DNA from: JBCBWG01 sp039039985
GTDB lineage: Bacteria; Pseudomonadota; Alphaproteobacteria; Rhizobiales; Hyphomicrobiaceae
Length of the DNA stretch: 12,664 nucleotides
Direction: 5' to 3'
Assembly (NCBI GenBank): GCA_039039985.1
Contig: JBCCOV010000154.1
Span: 1 to 12,664 of the forward strand
Part shown: one piece after another, positions 1-5,913 of the stretch
Position numbering within the stretch: position 1 is the stretch's first letter
Layout: each line of letters opens with the position of its first letter
Made by a program: the position numbers and the translations under genes
The notes under the pieces: model-generated
What the model was told of the DNA's origin: nothing
The model's input: the letters and a program-made list of their open reading frames with translations, nothing else
The model's database searches: none

Positions 1-10
1 AGCGAGGAAT

Positions 11-260
11 AGCCGTGAGCGATCAACAACCAGCGCGGGTTAGCCGTCGGGCATTGTTTCAGGCCGCGACTGCGGCCCGCCGCGTTGCGGCGCCCTCGCG
101 GAGGCCCGAGCGAAGCGAGGACTAGCCGTGAGCGATCAACAACCAGCGCGGGCTATCCTGCTAGGATGGTCCCCAGGCCGCGACTGCGGCCCGCCGCGAC
201 CGCGGCGCGCCCGCGCAGGGCCCGGCCGCAAGGCCGGAATAGCCCGTGAGCGAGAACAAA
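11..260 (+). repeat. Tandem GC-rich palindromic repeat, two full units and a stub
   Basis: Units begin AGCCGTGAGCGATCAACAAC at 11 and again at 124. A third, diverged start (AGCCCGTGAGCGAGAACAA) lies at 241, giving periods of 113 and 117 bp. Each unit carries nested short palindromes: GGCCGCGACTGCGGCC (75-90 region of the first unit), then a GCCGCG/GCGGC arm pair, then a GGCCC...GGCC-type arm. The linker differs: unit 1 has AGCCGTCGGGCA, unit 2 has CTATCCTGCTAG. The array stops about 20 bases before the ribosome binding site of the first gene, so it forms nearly all of that gene's visible upstream region. Related copies sit at 4321-4475, 4677-4880 and 12347-12664. No coding role is seen; the family has no name I can assign. 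Confidence 0.85.
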
Positions 261-282
261 ACGATAAACCGAGGAAACGTCG

Positions 283-1608
283 ATGCCAAACTATCTAAAA
301 CAAGGCCGGGACGCGGCTGCCCGCGCCGAGGACGACGCAAAAGTCCGCGCAATTGTCGAGAGCACGCTGGCTGATATCGAAAAGCGCGGCGACGCTGCTG
401 TGCGGGAGTTGTCGAACACGTTCGATAACTTCGATCGCGACGACTATCGCCTCACCGAAGACGAGATCCAAGCCTGTGTCGATAGTTTGCCGGAGCGCGA
501 TGTTACAGACATCAAATTCGCTCAAACGCAGATTCGTAACTTTGCGGAACAGCAAAAGGCCTGCCTGACAGAGCTCGAAGTCGAGACCATGCCGGGTGTT
601 ATTCTCGGCCATAAGAACATTCCGGTGAACTCGGTCGGCTGCTACGTGCCCGGTGGCAAGTACCCGATGGTGGCGTCTGCGCACATGTCGGTGCTAACGG
701 CAAAAGTTGCGGGCGTGCCTCGGGTGATAACGTGCGCACCGCCCTATCAGGGCAGGCCGGCAGCTGCGATCGTCGCAGCCCAACACTTCGCCGGAGCTGA
801 CGCGATCTACTGCCTGGGCGGCATTCAGGCAGTGGGCGCGATGGCGCTTGGCACGGAAACGATTCAGGGTACAGATATGTTGGTCGGCCCGGGCAATGCG
901 TTCGTGGCGGAAGCGAAGCGCCAGCTTTACGGCCGGGTCGGTATCGATCTGTTCGCCGGCCCAACTGAAACGATGGTGATTGCAGACGAGACCGTGGACG
1001 CGGAACTCTGCGCGACCGACTTGCTTGGCCAGGCCGAGCATGGGCCGACGTCGCCGGCTGTTCTGGTCACCAACTCAGAGAAGCTCGCGCGCGAGACGAT
1101 GGTCGAGATCGAACGCATTCTTGGTATTCTGCCAACCGCGGACATCGCGCGTCAGGCCTGGGCGGACTACGGCGAAGTGATCGTATGCGACAGCTACGAC
1201 GAAATGCTGGCCGTTGCCGACGACATCGCCTCCGAGCATGTGCAGGTCATGACCGATCGCGACGACTGGTTCCTGGCCAACATGACCAACTACGGCGCGC
1301 TGTTCCTCGGACCGCGCACCAACGTCTCCTATGGCGACAAGGTGATCGGCACCAACCATACGCTGCCGACCAAAAAGGCAGGGCGTTACACCGGCGGCCT
1401 CTGGGTGGGCAAGTTCATCAAGACCCATACCTATCAGAAGGTCCTCACCGACGAGGCGTCGGCCCTGGTCGGCGAATACTGCTCGCGCCTCTGCATGCTG
1501 GAAGGGTTTGTCGGCCACGCCGAACAAGCGAATGTTCGCGTCCGTCGCTATGGTGGCCGCAACGTCCCGTACGGCGCTGCTGCGGATCCAAAGGAGACAG
1601 CTGAGTGA
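283..1608 (+). CDS. hpsN: HisD-family dehydrogenase of the HpsN (sulfopropanediol 3-dehydrogenase-like) type
   Basis: This 441-residue protein belongs to the zinc- and NAD-dependent histidinol dehydrogenase fold. Family zinc ligands are visible: Q250 and H253 in GQAEHGP, D352 in GDKVIGTNHTLPT, and H412 in GFVGHAEQAN. The catalytic pair is E318-H319 in ASEHVQV. The loop at 118-134 reads VGCYVPGGKYPMVASAHM, as in HpsN-type paralogues that oxidise (R)-2,3-dihydroxypropane-1-sulfonate to sulfolactate, and unlike biosynthetic HisD, which normally has an alanine/serine-rich stretch after PGG. No his genes are nearby, which supports a catabolic role. The ATG at 283 follows GAGGAAA at 271-277. Its stop overlaps the next start by 4 bp (GTGA), so translation is probably coupled. 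The substrate is inferred; other hydroxyl compounds are possible. It acts in the cytoplasm. Confidence 0.85.
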   Translation: MPNYLKQGRDAAARAEDDAKVRAIVESTLADIEKRGDAAVRELSNTFDNFDRDDYRLTEDEIQACVDSLPERDVTDIKFAQTQIRNFAEQQKACLTELEVETMPGVILGHKNIPVNSVGCYVPGGKYPMVASAHMSVLTAKVAGVPRVITCAPPYQGRPAAAIVAAQHFAGADAIYCLGGIQAVGAMALGTETIQGTDMLVGPGNAFVAEAKRQLYGRVGIDLFAGPTETMVIADETVDAELCATDLLGQAEHGPTSPAVLVTNSEKLARETMVEIERILGILPTADIARQAWADYGEVIVCDSYDEMLAVADDIASEHVQVMTDRDDWFLANMTNYGALFLGPRTNVSYGDKVIGTNHTLPTKKAGRYTGGLWVGKFIKTHTYQKVLTDEASALVGEYCSRLCMLEGFVGHAEQANVRVRRYGGRNVPYGAAADPKETAE

Positions 1609-2372
1609 CAACCTACCCAACAACTCCGTCCTTTCGGCTCGATGGCCGTAAGGCGCTTGTGACTGGCGCGTCGCGCGGTATTGGTCTTGCGGGCGCGATC
1701 GCGCTGGCTGAAGCTGGTGCGCATGTGACGCTCGCTGCGCGATCGCTGGAAGACACGGAATCGGCGGCGGTTTATCTGTCGGACAAGGGTCTACGCGCCG
1801 AGGCCTCCGAAATGGACGTCACCGATTTCGATGCGACACGCCAGTTGATCGAACAGCTCGGTCCGTTCGACGTCCTGTTCAACAATGCCGGCATCGCCCG
1901 TCACACACCGATGATCGAGACCACGATCGAGGACTTCGATGCCGTCGTCGATGTCAACGTGAAGGCTGCGTACTTTGTTTCTCAGGCGGTATTTCGCGGC
2001 ATGATTGCGGCAGGTATCAAGGGCTCAATCATTCATACCTCGTCGCAAATGGGCCATGTCGGCGGGCCCGATCGTGCCGTCTATTGCGCAACCAAGTTTG
2101 CCATCGAGGGGCTGACCAAAGCCATGGCGCTTGAAGGTGGTCCGCACGGCATTAGAGTGAACACGCTTGCGCCGACATTCATCCGGACGCCGTTGACGCA
2201 GGCTACCTTCGATAACCCCGAACGGCGCGCCTGGGTCGAAGGCAAGATCAAGCTTGGTCGCGTCGGTGAGGTCGAAGACCTGATGGGGCCGGTTGTCTTC
2301 CTCGCGTCAGATGCCGCCGCCATGATCACAGGCACAAGCCTTCTCGTCGACGGTGGCTGGACGGCGGACTGA
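1605..2372 (+). CDS. Short-chain dehydrogenase/reductase (SDR)
   Basis: A 255-residue classical SDR. The cofactor motif TGASRGIG lies at 20-27, followed by D71 in MDVTD, NNAG at 93-96, N118, and the catalytic serine S147 with Y160xxxK164 (YCATK). The C-terminal LVDGGW at 247-252 is typical of the family, and the length is normal. The start is GTG at 1605, inside the stop of the upstream hpsN-like gene, with AAAGGAG at 1590-1596 as ribosome binding site. Coupling to a HpsN-type enzyme suggests it oxidises or isomerises the same substrate. Known DHPS clusters carry SDR-type 2-dehydrogenases (HpsO/HpsP), but sequence inspection alone cannot assign it to either. A gluconate 5-dehydrogenase-like or other polyol specificity is an equal alternative. 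Family call firm, substrate unknown. Confidence 0.92.
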   Translation: MTTYPTTPSFRLDGRKALVTGASRGIGLAGAIALAEAGAHVTLAARSLEDTESAAVYLSDKGLRAEASEMDVTDFDATRQLIEQLGPFDVLFNNAGIARHTPMIETTIEDFDAVVDVNVKAAYFVSQAVFRGMIAAGIKGSIIHTSSQMGHVGGPDRAVYCATKFAIEGLTKAMALEGGPHGIRVNTLAPTFIRTPLTQATFDNPERRAWVEGKIKLGRVGEVEDLMGPVVFLASDAAAMITGTSLLVDGGWTAD

Positions 2373-2389
2373 GTTGGGTGGTGACGGCA

Positions 2390-2836
2390 ATGGACATTCG
2401 GGAATTTCGCGACAGCGATCGCGACAAGATCATCGCGTTGTGGGATGCGTGCGGTCTCCTACGTCCCTGGAATGACCCGAACACCGACATCGATCTCGCG
2501 CTTGGTGCGGAAACGGCAACCATCCTCGTCGGGACCCGTGACGGTGCGGTGATCGCCTCAGTGATGGCGGGTTTCGACGGTCACCGTGGCTGGGTGTACT
2601 ATGTGTCCGTGCATCCCGACGCGCGCGGTCATGGGTTGGGGCGCAACATAATGGCGGCAGCCGAGCGTTGGCTGGCGGCGCGCGGCGCGGTGAAGATGCA
2701 GCTGTTGGTTCGCGACGGAAACGTACCTGCCGAACGGTTTTACGAAGCGCTCGGCTACGACGTGCAACCTGTGAAAGCCTACGGCAAATGGCTCGACGGC
2801 CGAGAGGCTCCGGTACGCGGAAAGGAGACGCCATGA
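2390..2836 (+). CDS. ypeA: GNAT-family N-acetyltransferase, YpeA type
   Basis: A 148-residue GNAT protein. It matches my recollection of E. coli YpeA almost end to end: MDIREFR at the N-terminus, LLRPWNDP at 23-30, GFDGHRGWVYY at 61-71, and the acetyl-CoA pyrophosphate loop VHPDARGHGLG at 74-84, ending with ERFYEALGY at 115-123. The ATG at 2390 is chosen because it aligns with the YpeA start; GTG codons at 2378 and 2381 in the same frame would add four or three residues. It starts 17 bases after the SDR stop and overlaps the next gene by 4 bp (ATGA). The acceptor is unknown; YpeA itself has no settled substrate. Its place between a dehydrogenase pair and a VOC protein suggests a modifying or protective role in the same operon, which is inference. 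Confidence 0.88.
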   Translation: MDIREFRDSDRDKIIALWDACGLLRPWNDPNTDIDLALGAETATILVGTRDGAVIASVMAGFDGHRGWVYYVSVHPDARGHGLGRNIMAAAERWLAARGAVKMQLLVRDGNVPAERFYEALGYDVQPVKAYGKWLDGREAPVRGKETP

Positions 2837-3246
2837 CGTCGCGCCTGATCCCAACCTTGCGGTATCGCGATGCGCCGAAAATGGTCGACTGGCTCTGCGA
2901 TGTCATCGGGTTCGAAAAGCACTTGACCGTCGATGACGGCGCGGGCGGCGTCGTGCATGCACAGCTCACGCTTGGGTCCGGCATGATCATGTTGGGTACC
3001 GAGGCGGACGACGAATTTGGCGCGTTTCAAAAGTCGCCGACCACGCTCAGCGGTACGACGCAAAGCCCCTATGTCGTCGTTCCTGATGCCGACGCTGTGC
3101 ATGCCAAGGCCAAGGCAGCCGGCGCTGAAATCGTGATGGAGATTAGGGACGAGGATTACGGTGGGCGCGGGTTCTGCTTCCGCGATCCGGAAGGCCATCT
3201 TTGGAACATCGGTACATATGATCCCTGGGTCACGCCAGGCGCATAG
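2833..3246 (+). CDS. VOC (glyoxalase/bleomycin-resistance) family protein
   Basis: A 137-residue single-chain VOC protein with two beta-alpha-beta-beta-beta modules. Module one starts IPTLRYRDAPKMVDWLCDV (6-24), with LGFEKH-like VIGFEKH at 24-30. Module two ends in the characteristic GFCFRDPEGHLWNIGTYDPW (113-132), where E120 is the usual metal-ligand position. The ATG at 2833 lies in the stop of the acetyltransferase gene (ATGA) and is preceded by AAAGGAG. A longer reading from 2668 would overlap the acetyltransferase by 169 bases and lacks family similarity before this ATG. VOC members include glyoxalases, isomerases, dioxygenases and drug-binding proteins; nothing here separates them. It is the last gene of the tightly packed block, 73 bases before the hydroxyacid dehydrogenase. 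Confidence 0.88.
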   Translation: MTSRLIPTLRYRDAPKMVDWLCDVIGFEKHLTVDDGAGGVVHAQLTLGSGMIMLGTEADDEFGAFQKSPTTLSGTTQSPYVVVPDADAVHAKAKAAGAEIVMEIRDEDYGGRGFCFRDPEGHLWNIGTYDPWVTPGA

Positions 3247-3319
3247 CGGGATGACTGGCAACATGATGTTCGCGCGCTAAAGTGTCTCCGAAAACGACAA
3301 TCATTCTGAGGAAACACTG

Positions 3320-4303
3320 ATGCCCAAGATCGTGCTGGTCGAGCCGATGCACGAGTCCGCGCGTCGCGTCCTTGAGGCGCGCGGCGACTACGACGTCACA
3401 ATGCTACCGCCCAAAACACCACCGTCGGAGATGCTTGAGGCGTGCCGCGGTGCACATGGCATCGGCGTGCGGATTGCAAGCCTTCCGGCCAGCATGCTGG
3501 CCGAGATGCTCAACCTCAAGGTGATTGCCAAGCACGGCGTCGGTACGGATAACATCGACATTCCCTACTGCACGGACCACGGCATTCGCGTCGCGATAAC
3601 GGCCAATGCCAACAAGGACTCGGTCGTTGAGCAGACACTCATGCTGATGTTGGCTTTGGCGAAACGGCTGGTGCATCTGGACCGCGAAGTGCGCGCCGGC
3701 AATTTCCATGTGCGCTCGCGGCCCGAGTTTTTCGGCTTCGATTTGCGTGGCCGCACGGTTATGGTGATCGGTGTCGGGCGCATCGGCACAGCACTGATAC
3801 CGATGCTTCACGCACTTGGCATGAAAACGATTGCGTGCGACCCGCTGATGGATCAGGCCAAGGCGGATCGATTGGGCACAGAGAAGATTGATGACTTCCG
3901 TGCGCATCTGCATCGCGCCGATCTTCTGACGGTTCATATCCCGCTCACGCCGGAGAATCGGAACTTGATTGGCGCGGCCGAGTTCGCAACGCTTCCCAGG
4001 CATGCGTTTGTGATCAACTGTGCCCGTGGCGGCATTGTCGATGAAGCGGCGTTGATCGCGGCACTGAACGCGGACCAGATTGCCGGGGCAGCCTCAGATG
4101 TTTTTGATGGCGAGCCGCCGCCGCCTGATCATCCGTTCTTTGATGTTGACGCAAGTCGCCTGCTGCTCGCGCCCCATGCGGCTGGAAACACGATTGAATG
4201 TCTCGAACGCATGGCGATCGATACGGCTGAGAACATCATTGCAGCGCTTGAGGATCGGATCTCGGCCGACATGCTCTTCAACCCGGAAGTTCTGGCGCGC
4301 TGA
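3320..4303 (+). CDS. D-isomer-specific 2-hydroxyacid dehydrogenase
   Basis: A 327-residue NAD(P)-linked dehydrogenase of the SerA/D-lactate/hydroxypyruvate reductase superfamily. The catalytic domain is split around an inserted Rossmann domain: GVGRIG at 151-156, with D174 after beta-2 in IACDP, favouring NAD over NADP. The catalytic triad is R236 (CARGGIVDE), E265 (FDGEPP) and H286 (APHAAGN). It lacks the C-terminal ACT domain of long SerA forms. The ATG follows CTGAGGAAACACTG, a good ribosome binding site. It is co-directional with the upstream block. Candidate substrates include 3-phosphoglycerate, hydroxypyruvate or glyoxylate and, given the HpsN-type neighbour, (S)-sulfolactate as in SlcC enzymes of this same fold. 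The last is an inference from context only. Confidence 0.92.
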   Translation: MPKIVLVEPMHESARRVLEARGDYDVTMLPPKTPPSEMLEACRGAHGIGVRIASLPASMLAEMLNLKVIAKHGVGTDNIDIPYCTDHGIRVAITANANKDSVVEQTLMLMLALAKRLVHLDREVRAGNFHVRSRPEFFGFDLRGRTVMVIGVGRIGTALIPMLHALGMKTIACDPLMDQAKADRLGTEKIDDFRAHLHRADLLTVHIPLTPENRNLIGAAEFATLPRHAFVINCARGGIVDEAALIAALNADQIAGAASDVFDGEPPPPDHPFFDVDASRLLLAPHAAGNTIECLERMAIDTAENIIAALEDRISADMLFNPEVLAR

Positions 4304-4370
4304 AGCGTGTCGCATTATATGCGCCTTGCTTTCGCTCACGGCTATTCGTCGCTGCGCTCGGGCCCTCCAT

Positions 4371-4394
4371 CGAGATGGCGTGTCCGCCATCTCG
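4371..4394. repeat. Perfect 10-bp hairpin inside the repeat
   Basis: CGAGATGGCG (4371-4380) and its exact reverse complement CGCCATCTCG (4385-4394) flank a 4-base loop, TGTC. It lies in the extra segment of the 4321-4475 repeat copy and is not followed by a T tract, so it is not an obvious terminator. Confidence 0.85.
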
Positions 4395-4406
4395 ACATTT
4401 GAAATG

Positions 4407-4432
4407 CCCAACGCGGGAGCACCCGCGTTGGG
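4407..4432. repeat. Perfect 11-bp hairpin inside the repeat
   Basis: CCCAACGCGGG (4407-4417) pairs exactly with CCCGCGTTGGG (4422-4432) across the loop AGCA. It is the second hairpin of the segment inserted into the 4321-4475 repeat copy. Confidence 0.85.
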
Positions 4433-4502
4433 GTTGGGGCGCCGCAACGCGGCGGGCCGCATTCGCGGCCTGGGGTAGTACGTCATCGGCCACACCCACA
4501 GG

Positions 4503-4645
4503 CGTCATCCCGGTGCTTGTCACCGGGATCCAGGGTGCAGCGGGATCGGATGTTGGTTGGACGTGTGGACTGTGCCGCTGTCGGGCCTCTCGACCGTTCG
4601 CGTTCGCTGAGACGTGGACCCCGGGCACAAGGCCCGGGGTGACCG
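4503..4645. repeat. Alphaproteobacterial-style GTCATCCCGG paired-hairpin element
   Basis: Two hairpins face each other. ATCCCGGTG/CACCGGGAT occupies 4507-4529 with a 5-base loop, and ACCCCGGGC/GCCCGGGGT occupies 4618-4640 with a 5-base loop. The outer sequence GGCGTCATCC at the left is answered by GGGGTGACC at the right, so the whole block is bounded by inverted ends. Dispersed elements of this appearance are widespread in alphaproteobacterial genomes (established knowledge, recalled and not searched). About 85 bases between the hairpins show nothing recognisable. Confidence 0.75.
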
Positions 4646-4676
4646 TTTTGGGTGGTGAAAGATTGTGATGCCCGCT

Positions 4677-4880
4677 CGCGCTTGTTTTCGCTCACGGCTG
4701 TTCCTCGCTACGCTCGGGCCTCCGCGGGGGCGGCGCGACGCGCCGGGCCGCAGTCGCGGCCTGGAACAGGGCTCGCAGGATAGCCCGCGCTCGAGCCGCG
4801 AGCTTGCGAGCGTGCGAACAGCGCCAACTAAAACGCGCTCAAGTAGCGAGCACTTGTCGCGAGCGGCAGCGCAACGAAAT
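4677..4880 (-). repeat. Inverted GC-rich repeat copy with long extension
   Basis: The core at 4677-4770 reads, on the minus strand, CAGGCCGCGACTGCGGCCCG through GGAACAGCCGTGAGCGAAAA. The extension at 4784-4878 is nearly identical, in opposite orientation, to 12347-12441: I count 6 mismatches in 95 positions by hand. Together they form an inverted pair of about 200 bp around the 7.4-kb block between them. The linker here is CTATCCTGCGAG, the same subtype as the second unit of the array at the window start. Confidence 0.85.
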
Positions 4881-4940
4881 GCTCTCCGAGGGCGGCTCCA
4901 ACCCAGTTGAGTGGGGCCTGGCTCCGGCCGGGCCGGATGG

Positions 4941-5261
4941 TCAGTTCTGTTGCACGTGTTCGACCGGTTCACCATGCGGCGTGCGCAGGTACGCATCCGT
5001 CCAAGCTGCCTTCAACGCGGCCAGACCGTCGGCATCCGCAATGTTGTGCTGCACGAGAAACCGCTCAAAGCTCTCCAGCCAGATCTCATAGTACTCGGCA
5101 TCCGACGTGACGGCCCCGGCTTCAGCGAGCGCCTGCCCGAAGTGTTCGGCCCAGTCCGACCAGTCGAATGCACCCGCGCGCGCAAGCGCGTGTGTGGTCG
5201 CAAAGAGTTGTGCGTGCCACGGCGCGGTAAACGGCTGATCCGGTTCTTCAAGCGGCAGCAA
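4941..5261 (-). CDS. Nitrile hydratase activator (small accessory protein)
   Basis: A 106-residue protein related to the N-terminal domain of the nitrile hydratase beta subunit, the signature of the activator that delivers cobalt to the alpha subunit by subunit swapping (family knowledge). Seen: FTAPWHAQLFA at 11-21, WSDWAEHFG at 34-42, YYEIWLESFERFL at 57-69 and RTPHGEPVEHV at 93-103. The start is inferred as TTG at 5261: a GGGAGA ribosome binding site lies 6 bases upstream, and residue 1 then falls where activators usually begin. The only in-frame ATG, at 5363, would add 34 residues overlapping the beta gene that look unlike the family. With TTG the overlap with beta is 14 bases, implying coupled translation. 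Gene call sure, start less so. Confidence 0.88.
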   Translation of the reverse strand: MLPLEEPDQPFTAPWHAQLFATTHALARAGAFDWSDWAEHFGQALAEAGAVTSDAEYYEIWLESFERFLVQHNIADADGLAALKAAWTDAYLRTPHGEPVEHVQQN

Positions 5262-5913
5262 GATAGCTCTCCCAAAGATCAGCCGTAATGGAGAGTTTTG
5301 GATCTGCGTCGTTGCCCCAGACCTCGCGTGCGGAAAATCGCACGCCGTACAGCGGCTCCGCACCTTCGTCGCCGGTCAATCGAGAGCTGACATCCGGCAA
5401 CACGTGGGTGCCATGCAGCAGGACAATCTCGCCGACGCATCCGCGCAAATACCTGGGCAGCCGCGTATGGCCCGCGTGCATGTGGCGGGCCGTGCGCACT
5501 TGGTCTCCAAGAGCGAACTTGGCCGCAGCCGTTGGCGCCCTTTCGCTCGGGCGCCCCTTCGCCATGAGCGCCAGAAAGCCCGGCCCATCGATCGGCGGCG
5601 AAGATTTCACAGAGCCCGGTGCAGGTGCGCCGTTCGCGATTTCGTCCCGCGTGATCAGGCCCGCACGCTCCGACAGAAAAACCAAAGACGCGAGCCACTT
5701 TTCGTAATAAGTCAGCGTCAGGTAGTCCGCCGGCGGAAGTGTTTCGACGGAGTGGCGGCCAGCGTCGATGTTCCATTTGCGCCACGCTGCCATGAGCAGG
5801 CGCATGGCCATGACTTTCGCTTCCCAGTCGTCATGGAATGCAGGTTCACTGTCCTCAATGGGCAGGCGACCGAAGCCCTCAACACCGCCCAGGTCGTGTA
5901 CGCCGTCCATCAT
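5248..5913 (-). CDS. nthB: Nitrile hydratase beta subunit
   Basis: A 221-residue beta subunit of the alpha-beta enzyme that hydrates nitriles to amides. The N-terminus MDGVHDLGGVEGFG (2-15) is diagnostic. AGRHSVE at 51-57 contains the conserved active-site arginine R53, YYEKWLASL lies at 69-77, and GHTRLPRYLRGCVGEI at 148-163 holds the second conserved arginine region. The C-terminal beta-barrel domain is complete (YGVRFSAREVWG, 189-200). The ATG at 5913 overlaps the alpha stop (ATGA); a second ATG at 5910 would remove one residue. A full-length beta rather than two split halves argues against thiocyanate hydrolase. The arginines are expected to hydrogen-bond the oxidised cysteines of alpha. 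Confidence 0.95.
   Translation of the reverse strand: MMDGVHDLGGVEGFGRLPIEDSEPAFHDDWEAKVMAMRLLMAAWRKWNIDAGRHSVETLPPADYLTLTYYEKWLASLVFLSERAGLITRDEIANGAPAPGSVKSSPPIDGPGFLALMAKGRPSERAPTAAAKFALGDQVRTARHMHAGHTRLPRYLRGCVGEIVLLHGTHVLPDVSSRLTGDEGAEPLYGVRFSAREVWGNDADPKLSITADLWESYLAAA

Larger units (their letters stand above)
4321..4475 (-). repeat. Inverted copy of the GC-rich repeat, interrupted by extra hairpins
   Basis: Read on the minus strand this copy runs CAGGCCGCGAATGCGGCCCG, then the GCCGCG/GCGGCGCC arms, and ends GAATAGCCGTGAGCGAAAGC, matching the array at the window start. Between the GGCGCC and GGAGGGCCC blocks it carries about 60 extra bases that the other copies lack. This extra segment contains the two perfect hairpins listed separately. 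Confidence 0.8.
4304..4940. other. Gene-free repeat-rich spacer
   Basis: These 637 bases hold no convincing gene. In order there is a small CGCAT/ATGCG hairpin at 4311-4323; an inverted copy of the window's GC-rich repeat (4321-4475) interrupted by two extra perfect hairpins; a pair of GTCATCCCGG/CCCGGGGTGAC-type hairpins (4503-4645); and a second inverted repeat copy with a long extension (4677-4880). Nothing is recognised in 4881-4940. The open frames seen across it are K/R/P-rich low-complexity readings of the repeat. It lies between convergent genes (hydroxyacid dehydrogenase on plus, nitrile hydratase operon on minus), so it is a shared 3' region and may help end transcription from both sides, although no T-tract terminator is visible. 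Confidence 0.8.

Noticed and set aside
161..352. Minus-strand frame of 63 residues over the left repeat
   Set aside because: It lies mainly in the repeat and the start of the dehydrogenase gene, is low-complexity, and has no ribosome binding site or recognisable family.
283..1608. Biosynthetic histidinol dehydrogenase (hisD)
   Set aside because: The fold and zinc ligands fit, but the PGGKYPMVASAHM loop and the SDR neighbour resemble HpsN-type paralogues, and no his genes are nearby. A genome-wide check for a second hisD would settle it.
2668..2832. Longer N-terminus for the VOC protein
   Set aside because: The extra part lies over the acetyltransferase gene in another frame and looks unlike any VOC protein. 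The ATG at 2833 has AAAGGAG and an ATGA junction.
3247..3319. Promoter upstream of the hydroxyacid dehydrogenase (TGGCAA, 16 bases, TAAAGT, or a sigma-54-like TGGCA...TGTT)
   Set aside because: Both matches are weak, about half the consensus positions. A 73-base gap within a co-directional block may need no promoter.
4375..4996. Several open frames in the spacer after the hydroxyacid dehydrogenase
   Set aside because: They are overlapping, on both strands, and made of palindromic repeat sequence. None has a plausible start region or known domain.
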